From Sphingobium fuliginis (GTDB lineage Bacteria > Pseudomonadota > Alphaproteobacteria > Sphingomonadales > Sphingomonadaceae), in contig NZ_SEON01000003.1 in assembly GCF_004152845.1 (NCBI RefSeq), positions 248,001 to 312,000 of the forward strand: 64,000 nt of DNA, read 5' to 3'. Positions 37,039 through 46,019 of this stretch are shown in pieces. Within the stretch, counting starts at the first letter, position 1, and every line of letters starts with the position of its first letter. A program made the position numbers and the translations under genes. The notes beneath the pieces were generated by a model. It did no database searches. It was not told where the DNA came from and saw nothing but the letters and a program-made list of their open reading frames with translations.

Positions 37039-37761
37039 TCACCCCCGCGCCAGCCTTTGCATGCGCGCTTCGATCTTGTTCTGCGCCAATATGGCGCGCA
37101 TGCGCATCAGCACGATCGCGGCGAAAAGCAAGGTAAATCCGGCGAGGGTGAAGCCGAGCGGCCAAAGCAGCGCGGTATCGATGCTGGACCCGCGCAGCGT
37201 GATGCTGGGCCCCTGATGCAGGCTGTTCCACCAGACGACGGAGCGGTTGATGATCGGGATGTTGATCGCGCCCACCAGCCCGAAAATGGCTGTCACCGGG
37301 CTCACCCCGCCGCTGCCCTGCCGCGCGCTGGCATTGGCGAGCGCGATGTAGCCGAGATAGAGGAAGAACAGCACCAGCATGGAGGTCATGCGTCCGTCCC
37401 ATTCCCACCATGTACCCCAGGTCGGCCGGCCCCAGATCGATCCGGTGACAAGGCAGATCGCCGTGAAGAAAGCGCCCGGCATGGCGATGGCCCGGCCCGC
37501 GACGGCCGCGAGCGGATGGCGCCAGACGAGCTGCATGAGGGCAGCGACGGCGATCCCGGTCCATCCGCCCATGCCCAGCCACGCGGCCGGCACATGGATG
37601 TATAGGATGCGCACCGTATCCCCCTGAAGATAGTCCGCCGGGGTCACGAACAGGCCGCAGCCGGCGCCGGCCAGCAGCAGGATCAGCCCCGGCCAGAACA
37701 GCCAGGCGGTCAACGGCCGGGCAATTTTGAGGAAGCGTGCAGGATTGGCGAAACGATGCAT
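37039..37761 (-). CDS. ccmC: heme exporter protein CcmC
   Basis: Protein of 240 residues, six membrane segments, with the tryptophan-rich heme-binding motif WGTWWEWDGRMTS near residue 118 and flanking histidines (IHVPAAW; the second histidine lies in a later loop). It loads heme onto CcmE. It is the first gene of the operon ccmCDEFGHI here; ccmA and ccmB, for the ABC part, are not in this cluster and must be elsewhere. It diverges from purF. Confidence 0.94.
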   Translation of the reverse strand: MHRFANPARFLKIARPLTAWLFWPGLILLLAGAGCGLFVTPADYLQGDTVRILYIHVPAAWLGMGGWTGIAVAALMQLVWRHPLAAVAGRAIAMPGAFFTAICLVTGSIWGRPTWGTWWEWDGRMTSMLVLFFLYLGYIALANASARQGSGGVSPVTAIFGLVGAINIPIINRSVVWWNSLHQGPSITLRGSSIDTALLWPLGFTLAGFTLLFAAIVLMRMRAILAQNKIEARMQRLARG

Positions 37762-37766
37762 GAGAA

Positions 37767-37811
37767 GAGGCTATTAGCCTCCCCAATGGCTCAAGGCCAG
37801 TAGGCCTTTTT
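37767..37811 (+). promoter_or_regulatory. two tandem hairpins in the purF upstream region
   Basis: A perfect hairpin GAGGCT-ATT-AGCCTC (37767-37781) is followed by AAGGCC-AGTA-GGCCTT (37793-37808) and three further T, a small terminator-like structure on the plus strand. They lie in the 182-bp divergent ccmC/purF gap. If purF is transcribed from a promoter near 37760 they could form an attenuator. A closer candidate promoter, GCGACA-N16-CTATAT (37875-37902), would start downstream of them. Confidence 0.35.
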
Positions 37812-37943
37812 CCCAATTTCATCGCTGGAAAATAGCGGCCGGTAGGTATTGCATCCCTTTTTTGTGACAGGCAGGCGACAAATCGTCCTCAACGCACTAT
37901 ATGCGCGCGAAAGCCGTCCCGATGAGGGCGCACAGGATCGGCA

Positions 37944-39422
37944 GTGGACCATCAAAAACCCATGTTTACGACCAACCCGTTCGACGACGACAAATTGCGT
38001 GAGGAATGCGGCATTTTCGGCGTCTTCAACGCTGAAACCGCCTCCGCCATGGTGGCACTTGGCCTTCACGCGCTCCAGCATCGCGGCCAGGAAGCCGCGG
38101 GCATCACCAGTTGGGACGGCCATGATTTCCACACCCATCGGGCGATGGGGCATGTGGCCGGGAATTTCGACCGCGACGAAGTGATTCGGGGCCTTCCCGG
38201 CACCGCCGCCTGCGGCCATGTCCGCTATTCCACCACCGGCGAGACATCGCTCCGCAATGTCCAGCCGCTTTATGCGGAACTGAGTTCGGGCGGTTTCGCC
38301 GTCGCGCATAACGGCAACATCTCCAACGCCATGAAGCTGCGGCGGGAACTGATCCGCCGCGGTTCCATCTTCCAGTCGACGTCGGACACGGAAGTCATCA
38401 TCCATCTGGTCGCCACGTCCACCTATCGCACGCTGCTCGACAAGTTCATCGATGCGCTGAAGCAGGTCGAGGGCGCGTATTCGCTGATCGTCATGACGCC
38501 CGAAGGCATGGTCGCCTGCCGCGACCCGCTGGGCATCCGGCCGCTGGTCATGGGCAAGCTGGGCGATTCGATCATCTTCGCTTCGGAAACCGTCGCCTTC
38601 GACGTGGTGGGCGCGGAGCATGTCCGCTCCATCGAACCGGGCGAACTGGTCATCGTCACCCATGACGGCGAGGTGCGCAGCCACCGTCCCTTCGGCGACA
38701 CCCATGCCCGGCCCTGCATCTTCGAACATGTCTATTTCAGCCGTCCCGATTCGGTCGTGGACGGCTCCAGCGTCTATTCGGTCCGCAAGGCGATCGGCGC
38801 GCAACTGGCCATCGAAAATCCGGTCGAGGCGGACTTCGTCATCCCCGTGCCCGACAGCGGCGTTCCGGCAGCAATCGGCTATGCCCAGCAATCGGGCATT
38901 CCCTTCGAGCTGGGCATCATCCGCTCGCACTATATCGGGCGCACCTTCATCCAGCCGGGCGACAAGGTCCGCCATCTGGGCGTGAAGCTGAAGCATAACG
39001 CCAATCGCGCCCTGATCGAGGGCAAGCGGATCGTCCTGATCGACGATTCGATCGTGCGCGGCACCACTTCGCTCAAGATCGTGCAGATGATGCGCGAGGC
39101 AGGCGCCAAGGAAGTGCACATGCGCATCGCCAGTCCGCCGACCAAGCATAGCTGCTTCTATGGCGTCGACACGCCAGAACGGACCAAGCTGCTGGCGCAC
39201 CGTCTGGACATTGGCGGGATGCAGGACTTCATTCATGCCGACAGCCTGTCCTTCATCTCGATCGACGGCCTGTACAAGGCCTTGGGCGAGGCGAAGCGCG
39301 CCGACATACGGCCGCAATATTGCGACGCCTGCTTCACCGGCGACTATCCCACCACTCTGACCGACCAGGACGAAGCCGTGGTTCAGAACCAGCTCGAACT
39401 GCTGGCCGAACGAGTGGTCTGA
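37944..39422 (+). CDS. purF: amidophosphoribosyltransferase
   Basis: Protein of 492 residues. A short propeptide leads to Cys22 in REECGIFGVF, which becomes the N-terminal nucleophile of the class II glutamine amidotransferase domain (HRGQEAAGI, RYSTTG). The C-terminal phosphoribosyltransferase domain has the PRPP motif IVLIDDSIVRGTTS near 365. It makes 5-phosphoribosylamine, the first step of purine synthesis. The GTG at 37944 is preferred because AGGA lies 6 bases upstream; an ATG at 37962 lacks a ribosome site. The SDR gene follows. Confidence 0.95.
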   Translation: MDHQKPMFTTNPFDDDKLREECGIFGVFNAETASAMVALGLHALQHRGQEAAGITSWDGHDFHTHRAMGHVAGNFDRDEVIRGLPGTAACGHVRYSTTGETSLRNVQPLYAELSSGGFAVAHNGNISNAMKLRRELIRRGSIFQSTSDTEVIIHLVATSTYRTLLDKFIDALKQVEGAYSLIVMTPEGMVACRDPLGIRPLVMGKLGDSIIFASETVAFDVVGAEHVRSIEPGELVIVTHDGEVRSHRPFGDTHARPCIFEHVYFSRPDSVVDGSSVYSVRKAIGAQLAIENPVEADFVIPVPDSGVPAAIGYAQQSGIPFELGIIRSHYIGRTFIQPGDKVRHLGVKLKHNANRALIEGKRIVLIDDSIVRGTTSLKIVQMMREAGAKEVHMRIASPPTKHSCFYGVDTPERTKLLAHRLDIGGMQDFIHADSLSFISIDGLYKALGEAKRADIRPQYCDACFTGDYPTTLTDQDEAVVQNQLELLAERVV

Positions 39423-39503
39423 ACGCCTTTCCTACCGCTGGACGGACAGCCCGACGCTATGCGGCCTCGGGCTTGTTCCTTCCTGACCCCATGAGGGATA
39501 TTC

Positions 39504-40229
39504 ATGTCGATCCAACCCCTTTCCAGCCAACCCCTTTCCGGTAAGCTCGCCCTCGTCACCGGAGCGAGCCGCGGCATCGGCGCCGCCACGGCGGAAGCGC
39601 TCGCCGCCGCCGGCGCCCATGTCATCCTGACCGCCCGCACCACGGGCGGGCTGGAAGAGGTGGAGGATCGCATTCACGAGGGCGGCGGCAATGCGACCAT
39701 CGCGCCGCTGGACCTCATCGACGGCGAAAGCATCGGACGATTGGCGCATGCCATTTCGGGTCGCTGGCAGGCGCTGGACATATTGGTCCTGAACGCGGCG
39801 ACGCTGGGCAGCCTGGCTTCGGTTCCAGCCATCGACGCCAAGGAATTCGCCCGGTTGCTGACGCTCAACGTCGCCGCGCCCCAGGCGCTGATCGCGGCGT
39901 TCGACGGCATGCTGCGGGCGAGCGGCGATGCGCGCGTGGTGGCGATCACCTCTTCGGTCAGCGCGACGCCGCGCGCTTATTGGGGCGCCTATGGCGCTTC
40001 GAAGGCGGCGCTCGAAACCCTGGTCGGCGCCTATGGCGAGGAAGTGAAGAACATCTCCGCCATCCGAACCCATATCGTCGATCCGGGCGCCACCCGTACA
40101 GCGATGCGGGCGCGGGCCTTTCCGGGTGAAGACCCGGCGACGCTCAAGGAACCGGCTGCCGTGGGCCAGGCGATTCTCGATCTGGTGATTGCGGACACGC
40201 CCGACGGATACCGGACGCGTATCGATTAG
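39504..40229 (+). CDS. short-chain dehydrogenase/reductase (SDR)
   Basis: Protein of 241 residues of the classical SDR fold: cofactor motif VTGASRGIGAAT (about 18-29), NAATLGSL near 96, catalytic serine in TSSVSATPR and the YGASKAALE Tyr-Lys pair near 160. The substrate is unknown. GAGGGA lies 7 bases before the ATG. The first codons contain a 15-bp near-perfect tandem repeat encoding QPLSS-QPLSG. It is a common purF neighbour in sphingomonads, perhaps co-transcribed. Confidence 0.88.
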   Translation: MSIQPLSSQPLSGKLALVTGASRGIGAATAEALAAAGAHVILTARTTGGLEEVEDRIHEGGGNATIAPLDLIDGESIGRLAHAISGRWQALDILVLNAATLGSLASVPAIDAKEFARLLTLNVAAPQALIAAFDGMLRASGDARVVAITSSVSATPRAYWGAYGASKAALETLVGAYGEEVKNISAIRTHIVDPGATRTAMRARAFPGEDPATLKEPAAVGQAILDLVIADTPDGYRTRID

Positions 40230-40302
40230 AGGCTGAGCCTTGGGGATGACTGGACTGGCCGGTTGCGGGCATGGCACTTCCCCTATCCACCCGCCAAGGC
40301 CG

Positions 40303-40409
40303 CTAGAGCAGATTCCGATCCGATTGCATCGGCTCGACTGCTCTAAATTTTTGTTTTGTCGCGTTTTCCGAGTCAGCAGATGATTCCATCTGCTTGGAAA
40401 ACGCTCTAG
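40303..40409. repeat. 107-bp interspersed palindromic element (two hairpins)
   Basis: The element is bounded by CTAGAGC and GCTCTAG. Its left half is a hairpin AGAGCAG (40305-40311)/CTGCTCT (40338-40344) with inner CCGAT/ATCGG. Its right half is CGTTTTCC (40362)/GGAAAACG (40396) enclosing GCAGATG/CATCTGC with an ATTC loop. A T-rich linker lies between. The AGAGCAGATT...GGAAAACGCTCTAG pattern is one I associate with dispersed repeats in alphaproteobacterial genomes. It lies in the 201-bp gap between the convergent SDR and CFA synthase genes and could also act as a bidirectional terminator. Confidence 0.8.
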
Positions 40410-40430
40410 CCGAACCGAATTCCTCCCGCC

Positions 40431-41696
40431 CTAAGCCGGCTTCACCAGCGTGACCTGCGCGACATCGATGGTGCCGCCGCGAAAGCCGCCTTCGCAATAC
40501 ATCAGATAATAGCGCCATAGATCGACGAAATGCTGGTCGAAACCGGCCGGCAACCATCCCCTGTCGACCGCCCGGTCGAAGCGTTCGCGCCACCGCCGCA
40601 GCGTTTCGGCATAGTGCAGACCGAAGCGGCGTACATCACGCCACTCCAAACCGTTTGCTTCGGCCAAGGCCCGGAAACGGCTTTCCGAAATCAGCATGCC
40701 ACCGGGGAAGATATAGGTCTGGATGAAATCCGCGCCCCGGGCGTAGCCTTCGAAGATCGCATCATCGATCAATATATATTGTATGGCTGCCCGCCCACCG
40801 GGCCTGAGCAGACGCTCGATCGCCCCGACATAGGCCGGCCAGTAACGTTGCCCGACTGCCTCCACCATTTCCACGCTGGCAATGGCGTCATATTGCCCCT
40901 GCGCGTCGCGATAGTCGCGCAATATGATGTTCGCTCCCGACCCCAGGCGGTCACGTGCGAAATGCGCCTGTTCCACAGACAGGGTCAGCCCGTCATAACG
41001 GATCGGGCAACGCGCCATCGCCTGTTCGGCCAAGCCGCCCCAGCCGCAGCCGATTTCCAGCAGCGAATCGCCATCGCCGATGTCGAGCCGGTCGAGAATG
41101 GCGTCGACCTTCCGCTGCTGCGCCCGCTCCAGGCTTTCGATCCGGTCGTCCGGGTCGCGGAACAGGCCGCTGGAATAATGCATGCCCTTGTCGAGCCATG
41201 GCTGGTAGAAATCATTCCCCAGATCATAATGATAGGCGATGTTGCGCCGCGAACCCTTGCGGCTGTTGCGGCGCGCCCAATGGAACGCGCGCCCGATCCA
41301 GCGTGCCGGCCCATGCGGCCGGGCGACATTGCCCAGGTTGGCGGCATTGGCCATGAACAGGGCGAAGAGCGGAACCGGATCGGGACTGGTCCACTCTCCA
41401 CGCGCCCAGGCCCTGTACCAGCCGGCCGATCCCCCGGCGATCAGGCGAATCAGCGCCCGCCAGCGCAGCAGATGAACCTCGCATTCCGGTCCCGCTGCGC
41501 GGCCGCCGAGCAGGCGCCGGCTGCCGTCCGGCAGAATGGCGAGCAAAGAACCCTGTTCGAGCCCAAGGTCGATGCGGTCGAGCAATTTGTGGAACTGCCG
41601 GGCGGCGAGACGATCCGGCCAGCCATGGCTCCGGCGCTCCAGCGGTCGCCTGACCGGCACTGCGGCCCGGCCACGACGGGGTTCAATGGCGTTCAT
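40431..41696 (-). CDS. cyclopropane-fatty-acyl-phospholipid synthase family protein
   Basis: Protein of 421 residues. An N-terminal lipid-binding region precedes a SAM methyltransferase domain with AYHYDLGNDFYQPWLDKGMHYSSG near residue 160, SAM motif LLEIGCGWGGLAE near 215, and IFPGGMLISE and FGLHYAETLRRW later. It would methylenate unsaturated acyl chains of membrane phospholipids. The glutamate of VEMVEAVG, which helps bind bicarbonate in CFA synthases, is present. A downstream gene product elsewhere may be needed. Confidence 0.9.
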   Translation of the reverse strand: MNAIEPRRGRAAVPVRRPLERRSHGWPDRLAARQFHKLLDRIDLGLEQGSLLAILPDGSRRLLGGRAAGPECEVHLLRWRALIRLIAGGSAGWYRAWARGEWTSPDPVPLFALFMANAANLGNVARPHGPARWIGRAFHWARRNSRKGSRRNIAYHYDLGNDFYQPWLDKGMHYSSGLFRDPDDRIESLERAQQRKVDAILDRLDIGDGDSLLEIGCGWGGLAEQAMARCPIRYDGLTLSVEQAHFARDRLGSGANIILRDYRDAQGQYDAIASVEMVEAVGQRYWPAYVGAIERLLRPGGRAAIQYILIDDAIFEGYARGADFIQTYIFPGGMLISESRFRALAEANGLEWRDVRRFGLHYAETLRRWRERFDRAVDRGWLPAGFDQHFVDLWRYYLMYCEGGFRGGTIDVAQVTLVKPA

Positions 41697-41731
41697 GCTT
41701 CCACTCTGCCCGATGGTTTAACGCGTCGCAA

Positions 41732-43108
41732 TCATGGCCTGATCCCGCGCCATGCGGCGAGAGCCCGTTCACGCCCCTCCCGATGACCGATGCACTTGGC
41801 CGGATAATCGGACGAACGCGCGTCATGCGCTTCGGGGTCGTGAATGATGTCATCGTTCAGATGCGCCAGTTCCGGCACCCAGGCCCTGATATAGTCTGCG
41901 GCGTCGAACTTTCCCGACTGGGTCAGGGGCGCCATGATCCGCGAGAAGATATTGGCATCGACGCCGCTGCCTGCAACCCATTGCCAGTTGACGCTATTAT
42001 TGGCGTAGCTCGCATCGACCAGCGTATCCCAGAACCAGCGCGCCCCATGCCGCCAGTCGATCAGCAGATGCTTGATCAGGAAGCTGGCCGCGATCATGCG
42101 CACCCGATTATGCATCCAGCCCGTCGTCCAGAGCTGCCGCATGCCGGCATCGACAATGGGATAGCCCGTGCGCCCTGTCTTCCACGCCTTGAAATCGGCA
42201 CCAGCCTCGCGAAGATCGCGCCAGGGCATCGCGTCGAAGGCTGGCCGCGCATTTTCCGATCCATAGGCGGGCATGGCCCATATCTGCGTATGGGCATAGT
42301 CGCGCCAGATCAGTTCCTTGAGGAAGGTCGTCGCATCGCCGGGCGCTCCGGCAACCCGGCGCCAGACATAGGCGGGGGAGACCTCCCCGAAATGGAGGTG
42401 CGGCGACAGGCGAGAGCTCCCCTCCTGCGAGGGCAGGTTCCTGGCCCTGTCATAATCCGCCACCTGGTCGAGAAAGGCGGCGACATTGGCCCGCGCCCCC
42501 GCTTCCCCAGGAGTCCAGTCGCGTGAAAAGGCCCTGGCCCAATCCGGCTTGGTCGGCAAAAGGCCCCATCGGTCCAGCGAATCGCTTTTCGGCCAACGTC
42601 CTGGCGCATCGATGCGCGAAGGCGCGCGAACCGGTTCGGCCGGCGGCATATGCTCCATCACGGCGCGGGCGAAGGGGGTATAGATCCGATAGCTGTTTCC
42701 TTCGCCCGTCCGCACCGCGCCGGGCGGCAGCAGCAATGCGCCGTCATGCAGGCACAGCTCCAGCCTTTTGACGAGCGACTTCTCCGCATTGCGCCACCAG
42801 GGTTCGTAATGATGCAGGGCATGCACGCGCCGGGCGCCCGTTTCCTCAGCGATCTGGACGATCTGATCGATGCAGTTTCCCTGCCTCAGGATCAGGCGCG
42901 ATCCCTTCTCCCGAAGATTTTCGTCCAGGCTCTTCAGGCTATGGTGCAGCCACCAGCGCGACGCTCCGCCCATCTTCCATTGGCGCGGCGCCTGATCGTC
43001 CAGCACATAGACGGGAATCACCGGCCCTTCCTGCACGGCGGCTGCCAGTGCGGCCTGATCGGCAAGGCGCAGGTCCTGACGAAACCAGAGAATTACGGGG
43101 TCTGACAT
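41732..43108 (-). CDS. phr: deoxyribodipyrimidine photolyase
   Basis: Protein of 458 residues. The N-terminal antenna domain begins VILWFRQDLRLADQ; the C-terminal FAD domain has LSPHLHFGEVSPAYVW, ELIWRDYAHTQIW, MRQLWTTGWMHNRVRM and NNSVNWQWVAGSGVDANIFSR. These are class I CPD photolyase motifs, repairing UV pyrimidine dimers with light. ATG 43108 is chosen where homology starts; an ATG at 43120 is possible. It faces the CFA synthase gene in the same orientation. Confidence 0.93.
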   Translation of the reverse strand: MSDPVILWFRQDLRLADQAALAAAVQEGPVIPVYVLDDQAPRQWKMGGASRWWLHHSLKSLDENLREKGSRLILRQGNCIDQIVQIAEETGARRVHALHHYEPWWRNAEKSLVKRLELCLHDGALLLPPGAVRTGEGNSYRIYTPFARAVMEHMPPAEPVRAPSRIDAPGRWPKSDSLDRWGLLPTKPDWARAFSRDWTPGEAGARANVAAFLDQVADYDRARNLPSQEGSSRLSPHLHFGEVSPAYVWRRVAGAPGDATTFLKELIWRDYAHTQIWAMPAYGSENARPAFDAMPWRDLREAGADFKAWKTGRTGYPIVDAGMRQLWTTGWMHNRVRMIAASFLIKHLLIDWRHGARWFWDTLVDASYANNSVNWQWVAGSGVDANIFSRIMAPLTQSGKFDAADYIRAWVPELAHLNDDIIHDPEAHDARSSDYPAKCIGHREGRERALAAWRGIRP

Positions 43109-43299
43109 GCGATCGGGCATGCCATGGGCCGCCCGATGTTCCAAGCCCCCGCCCATTTGAAGCGATGCACAGCACAAATCGCCGCGTCAGGATTTTTCCG
43201 GCATGGACGCGCCGCCCCGCCCCGCTTATTCTGCACTGCACAAAGCGACGGGCGGGCTGGAGCCTCCGGATGGCTTGTCGGGATTAACGACCAGGGACT

Positions 43300-43788
43300 A
43301 TGATGGCTTCGATGCCGAATGATTCAGAACTCGCCTACCGGCCATGCGTCGGTGTCATGCTCGTCAACATGGATGGCAAGGTTTTCGTCGGTCAGCGGAT
43401 CGATAATGCGGTGGAAGCCTGGCAAATGCCACAGGGGGGCATCGACGACGGCGAAGATATGAAGGCGGCCGCCCTTCGGGAGCTGAACGAGGAGACCGGC
43501 ATCGTTCGCGAGCATGTGGAGATCATCGCCAAGGCGCGCGAAGAGCATTTCTACGACCTGCCGCCGGAACTGATCGGCAAGCTGTGGGGCGGCAAATATC
43601 GCGGCCAGCGGCAATATTGGTTCCTTGCGCGTTTCCTGGGGTCGGATGAGGACATCGACATCCAGACGGCGCATCCTGAATTCCGCGAATGGAAATGGAC
43701 GGAGCCGGAGAGCCTGCCTGACCTGATCGTGCCGTTCAAGCGCAAGCTGTATCGGGATATTCTCCAGGAATTCAGGGATTTGATCTGA
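43300..43788 (+). CDS. rppH: RNA pyrophosphohydrolase
   Basis: Protein of 162 residues with the Nudix box GG-IDDGEDMKAAALRELNEETGI starting near residue 46, and the RppH-type N-terminus YRPCVGVMLVN and WQMPQGGI segment. It removes pyrophosphate from the 5' end of mRNA, starting decay, or cleaves dinucleoside polyphosphates. The start is one of three close ATGs (43300, 43303, 43312); AGGGA precedes 43300. It overlaps a 39-codon upstream frame discussed as a finding. Confidence 0.93.
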   Translation: MMASMPNDSELAYRPCVGVMLVNMDGKVFVGQRIDNAVEAWQMPQGGIDDGEDMKAAALRELNEETGIVREHVEIIAKAREEHFYDLPPELIGKLWGGKYRGQRQYWFLARFLGSDEDIDIQTAHPEFREWKWTEPESLPDLIVPFKRKLYRDILQEFRDLI

Positions 43789-43832
43789 AAACAAGGGTTA
43801 AAATCCGCCGCCATGCCGGTATGAGAAGGCGC

Positions 43833-44732
43833 ATGCGTTACTGGCTGGCCGTTCTGCCCCTCTTCCTCTCCACCCCGGCGCTCGCCGATTACCCCGTGCT
43901 CCTGCCGCCATCGGTGCGGGAAATGCTGGAGGCGGCCATCGCCAACGGCAATGAGACCGAGATCGCGACCGTCGCGAAGATCGCCAAGCAGACCAATCCC
44001 GGTTCCGCCGACGAGATTCAGCGCATGGTCAACAGTTGGAAGGAACGGACCAGGGCGACGCAGGAAACCGTGATCCGCGAGGCGCGCTTCACGGAATTGT
44101 GGACGGGCAAGATCGAAGCGGGCGGCTTCCGCTCCACCGGTTCCACCAGCGAAATCGGCATCAGCGCCAGCGCAGCGGTCAAGCGCACCGGTATCCAATG
44201 GTCGCACAAGCTGGCCGCCAGCGTCGATTACCGGCGCGCCAACGGCGTGACCTCGCGCGAACGCTATACCGCCAGCTATGAGCCGCGCTATGAATTCGAT
44301 CCACGGGGCTTCGCCTATGGATTGACGCAGTTCGAGCGGGATACGTCGATCGGCTATGACGCGCGCTACACCGCCTCGGCCGGCATCGGCTACAAGCTGA
44401 TCGTCAGCGATCCGGTCGACCTCTCGCTGGATGCCGGTCCTTCGATCCGCCATGCCAAATATGTGACCGGAGAGCGGGAGACCAAATTGGGCGCCCGTGC
44501 CTCCATGGACTTCGCCTGGCGCCTGACCCCTGCGCTGACCTTCAGGCAGACAGCCTCCGGCTATGCCGAAAGCGACGTCTATACGCTGAATTCGCTGACC
44601 TCGCTGGTGACGAAAGTGGGAACACGCTGGTCGGCCGCCTTTTCCTACAATGTGCAATATGAATCGGAGACGCTGCTTTCGGCGCGGGATTCGGACACGA
44701 TGAGTCGCCTGACCCTCACCTATGATTTCTAG
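43833..44732 (+). CDS. DUF481 (YdiY-type) outer-membrane beta-barrel protein
   Basis: Protein of about 299 residues. The signal peptide YWLAVLPLFLSTPALA is cut near residue 18. A helical linker follows, then a region of alternating beta strands from about 80 (WTGKIEAGGFRSTGSTSEIG) to a final LTLTYDF ending in phenylalanine, as in DUF481 barrels. Function unknown. ATG 43833 has AAGG just upstream; ATG 43821 is the alternative. Confidence 0.82.
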   Translation: MRYWLAVLPLFLSTPALADYPVLLPPSVREMLEAAIANGNETEIATVAKIAKQTNPGSADEIQRMVNSWKERTRATQETVIREARFTELWTGKIEAGGFRSTGSTSEIGISASAAVKRTGIQWSHKLAASVDYRRANGVTSRERYTASYEPRYEFDPRGFAYGLTQFERDTSIGYDARYTASAGIGYKLIVSDPVDLSLDAGPSIRHAKYVTGERETKLGARASMDFAWRLTPALTFRQTASGYAESDVYTLNSLTSLVTKVGTRWSAAFSYNVQYESETLLSARDSDTMSRLTLTYDF

Positions 44733-44828
44733 GCGGTCGCCGACTTTCAGGACCAGGGGTGGAGGCGCGCCCTCCGCTCTGATAGGGTCGTCAGGATGAG
44801 AGGCATTTCGTCGTTCGAACGGAGCGTC

Positions 44829-46019
44829 ATGGAAAGCGCCGCCGACGCGCCCATGCTCGCCCAGACTGAAAAATGGGCGGCGGTGAACAGCGGGTCGCGC
44901 AATCTTCCCGGCCTTGCGGCCATGGCGGCCATGCTTGCCGATGCCTTCGCCGGCCTGCCGGGCGCGATGTCCCTTGTCGATCCAGAGCCGGTTGAAACCG
45001 TGCGCCCCGACGGTCGTCTGGCGATGGTCGCGCATGGCAGCCACCTGCGCCTCTCGGTCAGGCCGGAGGCTCCGGTGCAAATCCTGCTCACCGGGCACAT
45101 GGATACGGTCTTCCCCGCCGACCATGGCTTTCAGGCGCTGCGGTGGGTCGATCCGTCGACGCTGAACGGACCGGGCGTCGCGGACATGAAGGGCGGGATC
45201 GCTGTCATGCTCGCCGCCTTGCGCGCGGTGGAAACCGCACCGGATGCAAGGCGGCTGGGCTATGACGTCATCATCAACAGCGATGAGGAGGTCGGCAGCC
45301 CTTCCTCGGCGGCGCTGTTGCGGCAGGTCGCGACGGGCAAGATCGCGGCCTTCACCTATGAACCGGCCCTGCCCGACGGCACACTGGCCGGGGCGCGCGC
45401 CGGCAGCGGCAACTTCGCCATCGTCGTCACCGGACGAAGCGCGCATGCCGGGCGCAATCCGCAGGATGGCCGCAACGCATTGCTGGCGGCCGCCGACCTG
45501 GCGTTGCGGCTGAAGGCGGCGAGCGGCGGCGGCTTTTCCTGCAATCCCGCGCGGATCGAGGGCGGCAGTCCCAATAATGTCGTGCCGGACCATGCGGTTC
45601 TGCACGTCAATTTCCGGCCGAAGACGCCTGCCGACGAGCAGGCCGCGGACGAACTGCTGAAGGACGCCATGGCGCGGATCGCCCTGGAGCATGAGGTGAC
45701 GCTTCACCGGCATGGCGGCTTCGGCCGGCCGCCCAAGCCGATGGATGGGCGGGCGGAAGCCTTGTTCGGGCTCGTCCGGCAATGCGGCGCGGACCTGGGC
45801 CTTTCCATCGCCTGGCGGGATACCGGCGGGGTGTGCGACGGCAATAATATCGCGGCCTGCGGCGTGCCCGTGGTCGACACCATGGGCGTGCGGGGCGGCA
45901 ATATCCACAGCGATTCGGAATATCTGATCGTCGACAGCCTGGCCGAACGGGCGCAACTATCGGCCCTGGCGCTGCTCCGCATCGCCCAGGGGCATTTCAC
46001 CGGGGGGATGAAGGCGTGA
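44829..46019 (+). CDS. M20-family metallohydrolase next to astAB
   Basis: Protein of 396 residues of the acetylornithine deacetylase/DapE/carboxypeptidase G2 family. The zinc ligands are visible in order: His in LLTGHMDTVF, bridging Asp in GPGVADMKGG, Glu-Glu in INSDEEVGS, Glu in YEPALPDG and His in GGNIHSDSE; the dimerisation domain begins at RAGSGNFAI. The ATG at 44829 follows GGAG. Its stop overlaps the astA start (GTGA), so it should act in arginine succinylation. AstE, the usual succinylglutamate desuccinylase, is missing and this enzyme might replace it. Confidence 0.88.
   Translation: MESAADAPMLAQTEKWAAVNSGSRNLPGLAAMAAMLADAFAGLPGAMSLVDPEPVETVRPDGRLAMVAHGSHLRLSVRPEAPVQILLTGHMDTVFPADHGFQALRWVDPSTLNGPGVADMKGGIAVMLAALRAVETAPDARRLGYDVIINSDEEVGSPSSAALLRQVATGKIAAFTYEPALPDGTLAGARAGSGNFAIVVTGRSAHAGRNPQDGRNALLAAADLALRLKAASGGGFSCNPARIEGGSPNNVVPDHAVLHVNFRPKTPADEQAADELLKDAMARIALEHEVTLHRHGGFGRPPKPMDGRAEALFGLVRQCGADLGLSIAWRDTGGVCDGNNIAACGVPVVDTMGVRGGNIHSDSEYLIVDSLAERAQLSALALLRIAQGHFTGGMKA

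Noticed and set aside
43551..45956. 801-codon minus-strand frame
   Set aside because: Shadow of rppH, the DUF481 gene and the M20 hydrolase; compositionally skewed and without motifs.
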